A model generated the notes under the pieces. It did no database searches. It saw only the letters and a program-made list of their open reading frames with translations, and was not told the DNA's origin. 64,000 nt of DNA from Clostridia bacterium (lineage in GTDB: Bacteria > Bacillota > Clostridia > Lutisporales > Lutisporaceae). Each line of letters begins with the position of its first letter. The first letter of the stretch is position 1. The stretch is from the NCBI GenBank assembly GCA_017994115.1, contig JAGOLK010000001.1, positions 1-64,000 of the forward strand, in the 5' to 3' direction. Both the position numbers and the translations under genes were made by a program. Below, in pieces: positions 35,205 through 43,891 of this stretch.

Positions 35205-36452
35205 TCATATGCTCAGTGCATAAAACATCGATAAGATTCCTATTCCGAAAAGCATCCATAACACAGGGATAATCTCTACAAGTATTCCTGCCAGCACAAG
35301 TGCCATCGGCAAAGCAATTTTGCATATACAAATCGATGTACTGATAACACGCCCTCTGTACTTCCCGGCCGCATCAGTCTGAAGCTTCTGAATCAACGGT
35401 ACATCTGCAAAAGATATGGCACCGCCCGTCGCAATCATAAGGATACTGTAGTATATTACGCAGGATTCCTTCGAAAATTCCGCAAAGGTTAGCAGCGGAA
35501 TTCCCATTGCAATAATAACAATACCGAAGATAAATACAGACATATTTATTATTCTGCCGTAGGACAACTTCTTGCATGCCTTTCCTGCGGCAATTGCACC
35601 CATTATCGTTCCAACCGGCAGGAAGCCCTGGATAAAGCCATAAGCTGAAGGATCCAGCTCCAAAACATTATTTACCGCATATGGCAGGGGCACCATAATT
35701 GAGAATCCCAGTACAATATTCAATACTATAAAAATATTAAGAACTTCTTTCAGCTCTTTTTGCCTATATGTGTATAGAAATCCTTCTTTGAAATCAGGGA
35801 GAATACTTTTCAATGTAAAGTTTCCGGTTTCAAAACATCTTTCATTTTCCTCCCTGTTATTGAAACCATAGTCTATAAACAGTTCTGATATTCCGGAACA
35901 AAAGAACGAAAATCCGTTTATCAGCATGAGACACTTGATGTCGGCAAATGCAAATATCATCCCTCCTATTGCCGGACCAAGGATGGTTGATAAAGAATTT
36001 ATAATACGGCTGATTAAGTTGATTCTGATAAGATTATCATCTGTAACAAGATTTGGCTTGGCTGATTCCATGCTTATACCGAATATAACCGAGATTGCAT
36101 TCATCAGAAATGTTGTTATATAGATTATTGGAAGGGTCAGGCCAAAGCGTCTGCTGATCAAAAACAGCATCACAAACAGAATTGCATTTGCAATATCCAT
36201 TGAGACTACCAGGAGCTTTTTATTGAACCTGTCTGCAAGGACTCCTGCGAAGGGGCCTATAAGCACCGTCGGTATCACTCCCTGGATCAGGATGATGGCG
36301 AAGGAAATTCCCGAACCTGTTAATTTTAGTACATAAAGGCTGATGGCAAATGAATATATGGCAGAACCTAAAAGTGATACCATCTCTCCCATGGAAAACA
36401 ATATTATATTTGCCCTTTCACCTTTTGCAAAAAAGACATCCAAGTTTGTCAT
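35205..36452 (-). CDS. MFS transporter under MerR-type promoter
   Basis: A 415-residue major facilitator protein with about 12 helices (GPFAGVLADRFNKKLLVVSMD is the helix 2-3 signature; NLVTDDNLIRINLISRIINSLSTILGPAIGG is typical of the macrolide/enterobactin exporter branch). CAGGAGGT precedes the ATG. Its promoter has a 19-bp spacer with a dyad, the mark of MerR control, and the MerR-methyltransferase fusion is encoded directly upstream. Substrate unknown; drug or metabolite export is inferred. Confidence 0.9.
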   Translation of the reverse strand: MTNLDVFFAKGERANIILFSMGEMVSLLGSAIYSFAISLYVLKLTGSGISFAIILIQGVIPTVLIGPFAGVLADRFNKKLLVVSMDIANAILFVMLFLISRRFGLTLPIIYITTFLMNAISVIFGISMESAKPNLVTDDNLIRINLISRIINSLSTILGPAIGGMIFAFADIKCLMLINGFSFFCSGISELFIDYGFNNREENERCFETGNFTLKSILPDFKEGFLYTYRQKELKEVLNIFIVLNIVLGFSIMVPLPYAVNNVLELDPSAYGFIQGFLPVGTIMGAIAAGKACKKLSYGRIINMSVFIFGIVIIAMGIPLLTFAEFSKESCVIYYSILMIATGGAISFADVPLIQKLQTDAAGKYRGRVISTSICICKIALPMALVLAGILVEIIPVLWMLFGIGILSMFYALSI

Positions 36453-36492
36453 ACAAAACCTCCTGAGTCATATAATCATACTTGATAATTAA

Positions 36493-36523
36493 AGTATAAA
36501 ATATGGAGGAGGCTCCGGTTCAA
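36493..36523 (-). promoter_or_regulatory. MerR-type promoter (19-bp spacer) of the MFS gene
   Basis: On the minus strand TTGAAC (36523-36518) and TATACT (36498-36493) are 19 bases apart, two more than optimal, and the spacer holds the dyad GGAG/CTCC (36505-36508, 36513-36516). MerR-family activators twist such long spacers to start transcription. The nearest MerR gene is 134 bases upstream. Confidence 0.8.
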
Positions 36524-36554
36524 TAGCCGGTTTTTTGACTTGACTTCAAAATAA

Positions 36555-36580
36555 AAGAAAAAGATGGAGTACACTCCACC
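36555..36580 (-). terminator. Terminator after the MerR-methyltransferase gene
   Basis: On the minus strand GGTGGAGT (36580-36573) pairs with ACTCCATC (36570-36563), one G-U pair, followed by TTTTTCTTTT. It separates the regulator gene from the MFS promoter. Confidence 0.75.
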
Positions 36581-36586
36581 TTTGAA

Positions 36587-37843
36587 TCATTGTTCAGGTT
36601 TTAAAAAATTCCTGATGCACAGGTATGAAAATATCACATCTCCAAGCTGCTGATATGATTCGTATTTATTGGCCTCTTTACAGTAATACTTCTCGGAATA
36701 TGCCTCGTGAAGCAGCTTGAAGTTCAGGGAGTCCAGTTTTCCCTTCACAAATTCAAGGGTATAGTTTTTTCTGTATTCCTCCTTCAGAATATTACGCCTG
36801 CCGAATTTATCGAACAGTACATATCCCCCGTACAGCTTTGAATTATTCTTAAGGTATTTTATCGTGCTATCCAGCAGAAAATCCTTGTGGTTAAAGTTGT
36901 AATTTGTTGAACCGGAATAATCGACAAGCACGTCTATGGTTTCCTTTATTATGGGCAGTCTCTTGAAATCGGTGCATATATATACTATATTCTTTTTGCT
37001 GCCTGAAGACTCTATTATATTTTTAATGAGGTTCAGCCCGTTCATATCATGATCAATGGCGATATAAAGGGTATCCTCTGCCAGCTTGTCGAAAACCGCT
37101 CTCAGGAAAAATCCAAAACCGACGCCCAGATCCAGTACTACCTTTCCGGCAAAGTCATTCTTCTTCGTATTATATTCATACCAATTCAGGCTTTTATAAA
37201 CCTTATCCAGAAATACGGAATCAGTGCTGTCGATATATTTAAACAGCAGCTCCGCATCCGTGTTTAAGCAGCTGCCAATATTGCCGCTCACGCCTTCAAG
37301 CTTCTTTTCGATAATAAGGATCCCCTCATTGATCTCATATCTTTCTCCACAACTGCAAACCAGGTACCCTTCCATTATCTGATTGTCTTCTATTCTGCCT
37401 TTATGCAGCATCAGCCTGCCTCCGCAGCCGGGACAGCATAACACATTCAGTGAACTCAGCTCTATGCCGCTTTTCACTGAAGAATATCCATCCTCAATGT
37501 TGAAGCCGGCAAGCTTGTCTTCCAGTATCTCAAGGTTTCTACGCAAATTTTCGATGGCCTTTCTGGTATCCTTAATCTTTCTTTCAAAAAAAGTGCTGTA
37601 GTACTTGCTGCTTACTTTGTTCTCAACCTTGACAAACTGCTTGTAATAGAAAAACATCTTTATTTCCTGCAGTGAAAAGCCTATTTCTTTCAATTGGAGA
37701 ATTTCGTGCAAATCTTCTTTGCAGCTGTCATCAAATTCATAGTGCCCGCCTTTTTTACAGGGAACAAGCAGCCCCAGCTCCATATAATACCGTAGGGTAT
37801 CTATGCTTACATTGCTTTCCCTGGCAAATTGTCCGATTTTCAT
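36587..37843 (-). CDS. MerR regulator fused to Trm112-like zinc ribbon and methyltransferase
   Basis: A 418-residue fusion. Residues 1-70 are a MerR winged HTH (IGQFARESNVSIDTLRYYMELGLL), 75-115 the dimer coiled coil. A zinc ribbon like Trm112 follows (CPGC 137-140, CSCGERYEINEGILII from 163). Residues about 225-400 are a class I methyltransferase with motif I DLGVGFGFF (238-246) and acidic AIDHD (262-266). The zinc ribbon plus methyltransferase order recalls rRNA or small-molecule methylases. The fused enzyme could sense or modify a drug while the MerR part drives the MFS gene. Function is inferred; the fusion itself is read directly from one open frame. Confidence 0.88.
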   Translation of the reverse strand: MKIGQFARESNVSIDTLRYYMELGLLVPCKKGGHYEFDDSCKEDLHEILQLKEIGFSLQEIKMFFYYKQFVKVENKVSSKYYSTFFERKIKDTRKAIENLRRNLEILEDKLAGFNIEDGYSSVKSGIELSSLNVLCCPGCGGRLMLHKGRIEDNQIMEGYLVCSCGERYEINEGILIIEKKLEGVSGNIGSCLNTDAELLFKYIDSTDSVFLDKVYKSLNWYEYNTKKNDFAGKVVLDLGVGFGFFLRAVFDKLAEDTLYIAIDHDMNGLNLIKNIIESSGSKKNIVYICTDFKRLPIIKETIDVLVDYSGSTNYNFNHKDFLLDSTIKYLKNNSKLYGGYVLFDKFGRRNILKEEYRKNYTLEFVKGKLDSLNFKLLHEAYSEKYYCKEANKYESYQQLGDVIFSYLCIRNFLKPEQ

Positions 37844-37916
37844 AATGATCCGCTCCTCTTATTACTAATGAATAATACACCGGCCACTATCTTTCAGGCA
37901 CCCTATCAGGATGGGT

Positions 37917-39014
37917 TTACTCAACAACTACCTTTTTCACACAGTCGCTGGAGCACAAAAAGACCATTGCCGCATAAAAGGTATCAAATTCCAATACATC
38001 ACCCACTTTGATTTCCCCTGCATAATCCTCAATGTCCAGTATCAGATGGTCACTGCTGCTCCCTATTATCTCAATTCCTTCATGCCTTGGCCTAAGCTTT
38101 GAAAAGTCGCCGACATCCTTGTTCCCTACCGCCAGTACTGCTCTTTTCCGCATTCCCCTGTCGGTATATACCGGCCTGTTGCCAAAAGCGTCCACAAATA
38201 TTTCCCCTATCGGATAGCTTGGCTTCGTTTTGACTTCCACCACCTGTGCCTTCAGTACCATTGGGTCCCGGTAAATCCCCGGCATTTCTATACCCCACAC
38301 ATAGGGAAAATCCTTTGCCGTAATGATTGCCTCACCTATTCTCAAGTGGTTGATTCGTTCAGGCATTTTACCATCAACTAATAATGATAATGAAGTGCTG
38401 GCTCCGCCTGATATTATCTCAAGGCTTCTTCCGATTTCTTTTTCAATTGCCCCTGCCAGCCGGCACAGCTCTCCCAGGTTTTTTTCAGAAGGCTTGATGG
38501 AACCATAGCAGCCTAAATTAGTACCGATTCCCAACAGCTTGATATTCTCCAGCATTTCAACTTCCTTCGCGGCTTCAATTGCCTCTTCCTTGTTAAAAAA
38601 GCCTTCTCTCAGGTCTCCCAGGTCAACCATCAATATGACTCCGTGAACTTTTCCCTGCCGGCCTGCTTCTTTATTGATAAGCCTGATTGTTTCCATCTCG
38701 GAGTTCAGGCTTGAATCTGCATAGCTTACAAGCTCAGGTATCTCAGACGGCATAGGTATTCGGATGAGCATAAGCCCAGCTTTGATGCCGGCCCTCCGGA
38801 GCTTAATAATCTCCTTCATCCTCGAATCCCCTAACGTCTTGAAGCCTGCCTCTATGAATAATTCCGCCACCTCCGGTATTGCGCTGAAGCCTTTTACAAC
38901 GCCTGCCGGCTCGATCCCGTTGGCCTTGCACATCTCATATATCTTACGGGCATTGCTCTTAATTTTTGAGGCTGAAATCTCATATACGGGGTACTGCCCC
39001 TCATAATCAATCAC
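37917..39014 (-). CDS. Alanine racemase-fold PLP enzyme (ornithine/amino-acid racemase-like)
   Basis: A 365-residue pyridoxal-phosphate enzyme of the alanine racemase N-terminal family, closest in layout to clostridial ornithine racemase (Orr). K41 in AGVVKGFSA is the cofactor lysine; GIGTNLGCYGSIKPSEKNL, SGGASTSL and LRIGEAII match that branch. GTG 39014 is chosen for AAGGAGGG six bases before; a longer frame to 39071 runs into the MATE gene. It lies 22 bases after the MATE gene and is probably co-transcribed. The amino acid substrate cannot be read. Confidence 0.85.
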   Translation of the reverse strand: MIDYEGQYPVYEISASKIKSNARKIYEMCKANGIEPAGVVKGFSAIPEVAELFIEAGFKTLGDSRMKEIIKLRRAGIKAGLMLIRIPMPSEIPELVSYADSSLNSEMETIRLINKEAGRQGKVHGVILMVDLGDLREGFFNKEEAIEAAKEVEMLENIKLLGIGTNLGCYGSIKPSEKNLGELCRLAGAIEKEIGRSLEIISGGASTSLSLLVDGKMPERINHLRIGEAIITAKDFPYVWGIEMPGIYRDPMVLKAQVVEVKTKPSYPIGEIFVDAFGNRPVYTDRGMRKRAVLAVGNKDVGDFSKLRPRHEGIEIIGSSSDHLILDIEDYAGEIKVGDVLEFDTFYAAMVFLCSSDCVKKVVVE

Positions 39015-39036
39015 TATTATCCCTCCTTCATATTTA

Positions 39037-40398
39037 TCAGGCCGCATCAGGAACATCTTGTGCAGTATCAAGTGCCTTCATCCTCAAATATTCCTTTCTA
39101 TATATTAATCCCTCATATATAATCATCATTACCCACCCTATGCCAACTGCATAACATATGCCCGAGATACCGAAATAAGGGGCAAATATTAAGGCCAGAA
39201 CAACTCTTGCAGATACCTGCATAACTGTCGCGATAAATGTTATATGAAGCTTTCCGATCCCTCTGAAGATGCCCTGAAAAATATTGCAGAAGCCTGTAAG
39301 CACATATAGTAAAGACATTAATTTTAAATACTCCACCCCTATCAGTATAACCTCGCTTTCAGAACCGGAAATAAACAGGTGCATTATCTTCTCAGCCCCG
39401 AAAAATACAATTGCGGCAATAGCAAGATTATATACTGTAATAATAATATTGCCGATATTATAGCCCTCAATTATTCTCCTCCACTTCCTTGCTCCAAGGT
39501 TCTGAGCAGTATAAGTGGAGACTGACACGGTAAAACTGTCACCCGGGGAGAGCACAAAGGCATCGATTCTTACTGCAGCATTATAAGCTGCTATGGTGTT
39601 TGTACCAAAAGGATTGACAATTCCCTGAACCAGCAGCCTCCCTATATACAGGCTGATTTGCTGCAATGATGTAATGCTGCTGTATTCTATGGTTTTTCTC
39701 AGCAAGGGCTTGTCCAGAATCAGTTCATGAGGTTTCAGTCTAATCAACGGAATTTTCATGTATATATATGCTATGCACAATATCGAGGATACGGCCTGTG
39801 CAATTATCGTTGCAGCTGCCGAACCGGCCACTCCAAGCTCAAGCACCGCAACGAAGAAGTAGCATAAAATCCCGTTAAGGACACAGGATATGCTTAAAAA
39901 AACAAATGGAGTCTTTGAGTCTCCTATGGATTTCAATGCAAAAGAGTGAAAATTGTACAGGAAAGAAAATATAAGTCCCCCGAATATTATCTTCAGGAAT
40001 ATCTCCGCATCATTCATAATCTCTTCCGGAGTGCCGATAGCAATGAGAATATACCTTGCTGTGAATATGCATATTATGGACAAAGCGGCGGTAAGTATGG
40101 TACCTGCAATTAAAGCAGTAGAAATTTCCTTCTTCAAGGTTTCATATTTTGCTGCTCCGAATATCTGGGACATATATATTGAAGCCCCTATGCATATACC
40201 AAATATAAAGAAAATTGCAATAGACATGATCGGATTGGCAACGCCCACTGCTGCCAATGCATTCTTCCCCACAAACCGTCCCAGTATCACGGCATCGGTT
40301 ATATTGTACAGCTGCTGCAATATGTTCTCCAGTATCATTGGTATGGCAAATGTAATCAGTACTCTTGACGAGCTGCCTTGAGTCATATCACCGTTCAT
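39037..40398 (-). CDS. MATE-family efflux transporter
   Basis: A 453-residue MATE exporter with 12 helices in two similar halves (LQQLYNITDAVILGRFVGKNALAAVGVANPIM is the first-half signature). These pumps expel cationic drugs or metabolites in exchange for sodium or protons. ATG 40398 is chosen for GGGGG six bases upstream. The leader carries a 32-bp perfect palindrome over the promoter. A racemase-like gene follows in the same operon, so an amino-acid-derived cargo is conceivable. Confidence 0.92.
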   Translation of the reverse strand: MNGDMTQGSSSRVLITFAIPMILENILQQLYNITDAVILGRFVGKNALAAVGVANPIMSIAIFFIFGICIGASIYMSQIFGAAKYETLKKEISTALIAGTILTAALSIICIFTARYILIAIGTPEEIMNDAEIFLKIIFGGLIFSFLYNFHSFALKSIGDSKTPFVFLSISCVLNGILCYFFVAVLELGVAGSAAATIIAQAVSSILCIAYIYMKIPLIRLKPHELILDKPLLRKTIEYSSITSLQQISLYIGRLLVQGIVNPFGTNTIAAYNAAVRIDAFVLSPGDSFTVSVSTYTAQNLGARKWRRIIEGYNIGNIIITVYNLAIAAIVFFGAEKIMHLFISGSESEVILIGVEYLKLMSLLYVLTGFCNIFQGIFRGIGKLHITFIATVMQVSARVVLALIFAPYFGISGICYAVGIGWVMMIIYEGLIYRKEYLRMKALDTAQDVPDAA

Positions 40399-40409
40399 AA
40401 AAGTCCCCC

Positions 40410-40463
40410 ATTGTATAGGAAAATATATTTTCCTATACAATTAAAATGCGTCTTATAATCCAA
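40410..40463 (-). promoter_or_regulatory. MATE promoter with 32-bp perfect palindromic operator
   Basis: The palindrome spans 40410-40441, each arm reading ATTGTATAGGAAAATA. On the minus strand TTGGAT (40463-40458) and TTGTAT (40440-40435), 17 bases apart, could be the promoter, with the -10 box in the palindrome's edge and the transcript start inside it. No T run follows, so it is an operator rather than a terminator. No regulator gene with obvious matching role is next to it. Confidence 0.7.
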
Positions 40464-40479
40464 CGAAATTATTATATCA

Positions 40480-41709
40480 TTAATTAAGTTCCTTTGCCCT
40501 GCTTGTTCTAAAATTGCTGTGAGTTTCAAGCAGATACATTCCCGCTGCACCTGCAAGCCCCAGGCAGAAAGCCAAAGGCCACACAGCTTCCACGCCAAAA
40601 AAGTCCATATACCTGCCCATTACTGATGTACCCAGGGCAGACCCGACAGCAAAGCTTAAGGAGGATATCGCATTGAACCTTGCCCTGAAATTCTGCGGAG
40701 TATTGTTTGCTATATATACTCCGAAGTTTGTCACCGTCATTATCTCACCTATTGTCCATATAATGGCGGAAAGTATGAACAACGGCATTGAGCTGATAAA
40801 GGTTATCATCCCGAAGCCTATGGCATACAGCAGCCCTGCTACGGAGATAGTGCTTAAAGGCTTCCATTTCCTTGTAGCGTGGGTTATGAACATTGTCAGT
40901 ATAATAACCGTCAAAGCATTGCAGCTCATAACAACTCCAAAGTTGCTTGCCCCGCTGCTGCCAAAAATATTATCCAGCATCATAGGCAGTGAAAAAGAGT
41001 GCTGTGTATACACAACACTAAAAACTATATTAATTGTAAGAAAAACCAGGATTTTGGGCCTTCTTATCAAAATGGAAAAAACATTGCCTTCTTCACTTTT
41101 TTCTTCATCGTTTAAGCATTTATTGTCAGAGTAATCAGGCAAGGTCTCCTTGATATTTGTCAAAACCAGAATAACGGCTATCAATGAAGTTACCGCATCA
41201 CCGATGAATACAAGGGGAATATAACGGTTGAACAGAAAGCCTGCGACAAGGGGCCCCAGGGATACGCCAAGATTTATCCCCAGATAGGATAATGAAAATC
41301 CCATTTTTCTCTTTTCAGCAGGCAAAACATCAGTGATAATAGCCGATATGATCGGGCGGACCGCCCCGTTAAAAAAAGAAGCCATACAAATAAGTACTAT
41401 TATGATTTGCGGATTTTCCAGGAAGGCACAGGAGAACAAACATACCGCCGCACTTAATTGGAAGAATGCATAAGACTTCTTGCGTCCTAAATGATCCGCA
41501 ATCTTCCCCCCTGCAAAAGATCCCGGAATTGTTGACAGGGAAGTCAGCATAACCGCAATTCCTGCGTCTTGATAGCTCAGCCCAAGCTTTTTAACCAGAA
41601 ACAGACTTAGAAACGGCAGTACAAAATCACCAAAACGGTTGATTATCTGAGCAAAAAATATTATGTAAACACTTTTGGGCAGTCCTCTATAGGAATCGAA
41701 ATAACTCAC
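40480..41709 (-). CDS. MFS transporter (multidrug-resistance type)
   Basis: A 409-residue major facilitator with 12 helices; AGGKIADHLGRKKSYAFFQLSAAVCLF is the helix 2-3 signature and PIISAIITDVLPAEKRKMGFSLSYLGINLGVSLGPLVAG in outline is typical of the MdtH/YfcJ-like branch. GTG 41709 is chosen for the GGGGG site nine bases upstream; 11 more codons to 41742 have none. Stands alone with its own promoter and dyad. Substrate unknown. Confidence 0.9.
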   Translation of the reverse strand: MSYFDSYRGLPKSVYIIFFAQIINRFGDFVLPFLSLFLVKKLGLSYQDAGIAVMLTSLSTIPGSFAGGKIADHLGRKKSYAFFQLSAAVCLFSCAFLENPQIIIVLICMASFFNGAVRPIISAIITDVLPAEKRKMGFSLSYLGINLGVSLGPLVAGFLFNRYIPLVFIGDAVTSLIAVILVLTNIKETLPDYSDNKCLNDEEKSEEGNVFSILIRRPKILVFLTINIVFSVVYTQHSFSLPMMLDNIFGSSGASNFGVVMSCNALTVIILTMFITHATRKWKPLSTISVAGLLYAIGFGMITFISSMPLFILSAIIWTIGEIMTVTNFGVYIANNTPQNFRARFNAISSLSFAVGSALGTSVMGRYMDFFGVEAVWPLAFCLGLAGAAGMYLLETHSNFRTSRAKELN

Positions 41710-41731
41710 TTTATTTAACCCCCTACTCAAA

Positions 41732-41779
41732 ATTTTAACCACTCAAAAAATAAAATCCAATATGGCAATATTACCATAT
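41732..41779 (-). promoter_or_regulatory. Promoter and dyad upstream of MFS gene
   Basis: On the minus strand TTGGAT (41760-41755) and TAAAAT (41737-41732) are 17 bases apart. A dyad, ATATGG (41760-41765) with CCATAT (41774-41779), touches the upstream edge of the -35 box and could bind a repressor or activator. Confidence 0.55.
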
Positions 41780-41797
41780 CAGACATAATATAGCAAT

Positions 41798-42673
41798 TTA
41801 AAAAACTGTCTGCACATCCCCGTATTTAATATATATAGCCGAGGCATCATCGCTTTTTTTAAATCTGGGATACCTATAGCACTCTTTATCTTCTTCCTCA
41901 ATATCCCTCAGAATTCTATATACTTCCTCCAGCCCTTTCTCATCTACGAATGATATTAAATCCTTAATGCTGAAATAATTATAGCTTGAATGAATGGCAA
42001 AAAATCCATCGGTCATGAACAAAACCTTGCTTATGGACTCCAAAGGCAGCTTGTCATAAATGCAATAGTCAAGGGCACTTGAATCAAATTCCAGGGTCCA
42101 ATATCCTTTATCAGTGTTTTTAAGCCGCCTGTTCTTAAGAAGAATCTCCTGAATGCCCTCCCTGGCCTCATTAAAGCTTAGCCCGTTACTTACAATCAGC
42201 CGTCTCAGTTCATTAACAGCTATATTATCCAGTGCTTCCAGCTTTGTATCCTTAATTACTTTAATATTGCCCTCAATATCCTCGATGACCAGGCATATAT
42301 CACCAATCAGTAAATACTCAAAAATGCCTTCCCCTATTCTATAAATCCCGGCTGATGCCGAGGGCAAGTCAAGTTTATCTATATTCTCTCTATTAACCTC
42401 ATGAAGGTACAGCTCTTTAACCGAACCAATACCATTCTTAACAATGTACTTTAAACTGTCATTGGAATTCTCAAAGGCTTCTTTCAAGTATTCGCTCCAT
42501 GCCTTCACAAACCACCTGGCGTCGGTCTTATCCGAAGTAAAGTTTGCTTCCCTGAGTCCGGTAGCCCCGTCCATAATCCATCCATATTTTCTGCTTGTAT
42601 ATACTATGTCTTCATTTATTTCATTGCCCGGCTCGGAAATGTAAGCAGCTTCTGATATAAAAATACCGATCAC
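41798..42673 (-). CDS. PP2C-like protein phosphatase
   Basis: A 291-residue PP2C-fold phosphatase, divergent from the RsbU/SpoIIE and Stp groups. Metal-site residues are visible: E21/D22 in NEINEDIVY, D35 G36 in WIMDGATGL, a central GD in LIGDICLV, FMTDGF and the final SDDASAIYIKY. The start is uncertain: GTG 42673 overlaps the ribosome site GGGAGGTG, and an ATT nine bases on would be better placed. It follows a TPR-membrane protein gene by about seven bases, so they form a pair. The phosphoprotein target is unknown. Confidence 0.85.
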   Translation of the reverse strand: MIGIFISEAAYISEPGNEINEDIVYTSRKYGWIMDGATGLREANFTSDKTDARWFVKAWSEYLKEAFENSNDSLKYIVKNGIGSVKELYLHEVNRENIDKLDLPSASAGIYRIGEGIFEYLLIGDICLVIEDIEGNIKVIKDTKLEALDNIAVNELRRLIVSNGLSFNEAREGIQEILLKNRRLKNTDKGYWTLEFDSSALDYCIYDKLPLESISKVLFMTDGFFAIHSSYNYFSIKDLISFVDEKGLEEVYRILRDIEEEDKECYRYPRFKKSDDASAIYIKYGDVQTVF

Positions 42674-42680
42674 CTCCCAT

Positions 42681-43793
42681 TTAAAATTCAGTCAGGCCGA
42701 ACATACTGAGTACCGTTGGAAACAGCATTGCAAGGACTATCATGATAATGCCGAGGGTAATTACCAATAAGGTTCTTTTTGTTCCCTTCCTGCCGTTTAA
42801 TATTATTCCAAATCCCCCTAAAGCCAGTAACAATCCTCCGCACAGCGTTATTATCAGTCTTGCTGCATTTTCATAGCTGCTGGCGGCTATCTGAATTGAT
42901 CCTATTGTAAAGCTGATAAGTGCAGTAAAAAAGCCTAAGAATTCAAGATTCCTGGTCATATACCCGTTTATTGATTCATTAATATCCGAGAATCTCTTTT
43001 CAGTCTTTTCCTTTATATCCGTAAGATCCTTCTCGAGCCTTTCTTTATAATCATCCAAGCTTTTAAAGTTTCTGATAAATTCTATTCTTGTAATATGCCT
43101 CTGGTAATCGGCTATGACCAGGGAATAATCCAATCTTTCCGGTTTTTCCATGTCAATGGCTTGATAGATGCTTTTCTTTGCATTTTCGAAGTCCCCTTTT
43201 ATTGCCTGCAGCCTCCCGAGAGTACAATAAAATTTGGGATAGTTATTTGTCAGCCTTATGGCCTTCTTAGCTGCTATTATAGCATTATCAAGCTCCTGAG
43301 GATTAGTCCTTATATCCAGCCTATTATCCTCGAATGCTTCTGCCAGAATTATTGCATGGCTGTGGAGTATCCCGGCATTGTCTTTAACCTTTTCTATGGC
43401 TGATAAGCTTAAATCTATGGCTTTCCTTATATCACCGAACTCCTGTTCAAACATTGACTCCAAATAATCAAATGTTGGATGTTCATAGAATACCGACCTG
43501 TATTTTGTTAGAAGCTCGCTGTATTTTCTATACTCCTTATATCTCCTGTAATAGATGCATAAGCAGTAAAACGCCGAATACAGAATATCTTTGCTATATT
43601 TTTTATCTTGTAATATTTCGTTTGCCTTCTCATCAATACTTTTATCCTTTTTAATTATTTCGCCGATATAAAGCTCATACTCTCTTTTCGTTTCATCCGG
43701 AAGCAGTGCAAAGAAATCATGCAATTTAATAATGTTATTAAGATAATCCTCTATATGCTCTTCAAAAGATTTTTCTTTAGTATCTGCTGTCAC
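42681..43793 (-). CDS. TPR-like repeat protein with C-terminal membrane helices
   Basis: A 370-residue protein of helical repeats (TPR-like units around 120-215, e.g. KAIDLSLSAIEKVKDNAGILHSHAIILAEAF and PKFYCTLGRLQAIKGDFENAKKSIYQAID in outline), a coiled coil (about 240-270) and three hydrophobic helices at about 275-297, 305-327 and 337-362. Starts with GTG after GGAGGAGTAA. The repeats face the cytosol and could hold a partner, most simply the PP2C phosphatase encoded directly downstream. No known family name fits. Confidence 0.8.
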   Translation of the reverse strand: MTADTKEKSFEEHIEDYLNNIIKLHDFFALLPDETKREYELYIGEIIKKDKSIDEKANEILQDKKYSKDILYSAFYCLCIYYRRYKEYRKYSELLTKYRSVFYEHPTFDYLESMFEQEFGDIRKAIDLSLSAIEKVKDNAGILHSHAIILAEAFEDNRLDIRTNPQELDNAIIAAKKAIRLTNNYPKFYCTLGRLQAIKGDFENAKKSIYQAIDMEKPERLDYSLVIADYQRHITRIEFIRNFKSLDDYKERLEKDLTDIKEKTEKRFSDINESINGYMTRNLEFLGFFTALISFTIGSIQIAASSYENAARLIITLCGGLLLALGGFGIILNGRKGTKRTLLVITLGIIMIVLAMLFPTVLSMFGLTEF

Positions 43794-43891
43794 TTACTCC
43801 TCCCCCTCTGCAACGATTAATCTAAGATAATTATATGTATTGCAATTATTATAGCACTTATATAAGTCACCCCACAATAAATGATAATGAA

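Noticed and set aside
40410-40441. The large palindrome as an intrinsic terminator
   Set aside because: On the minus strand it is followed by GGGGGAC, not by a T run, and it lies directly before the MATE ribosome site.
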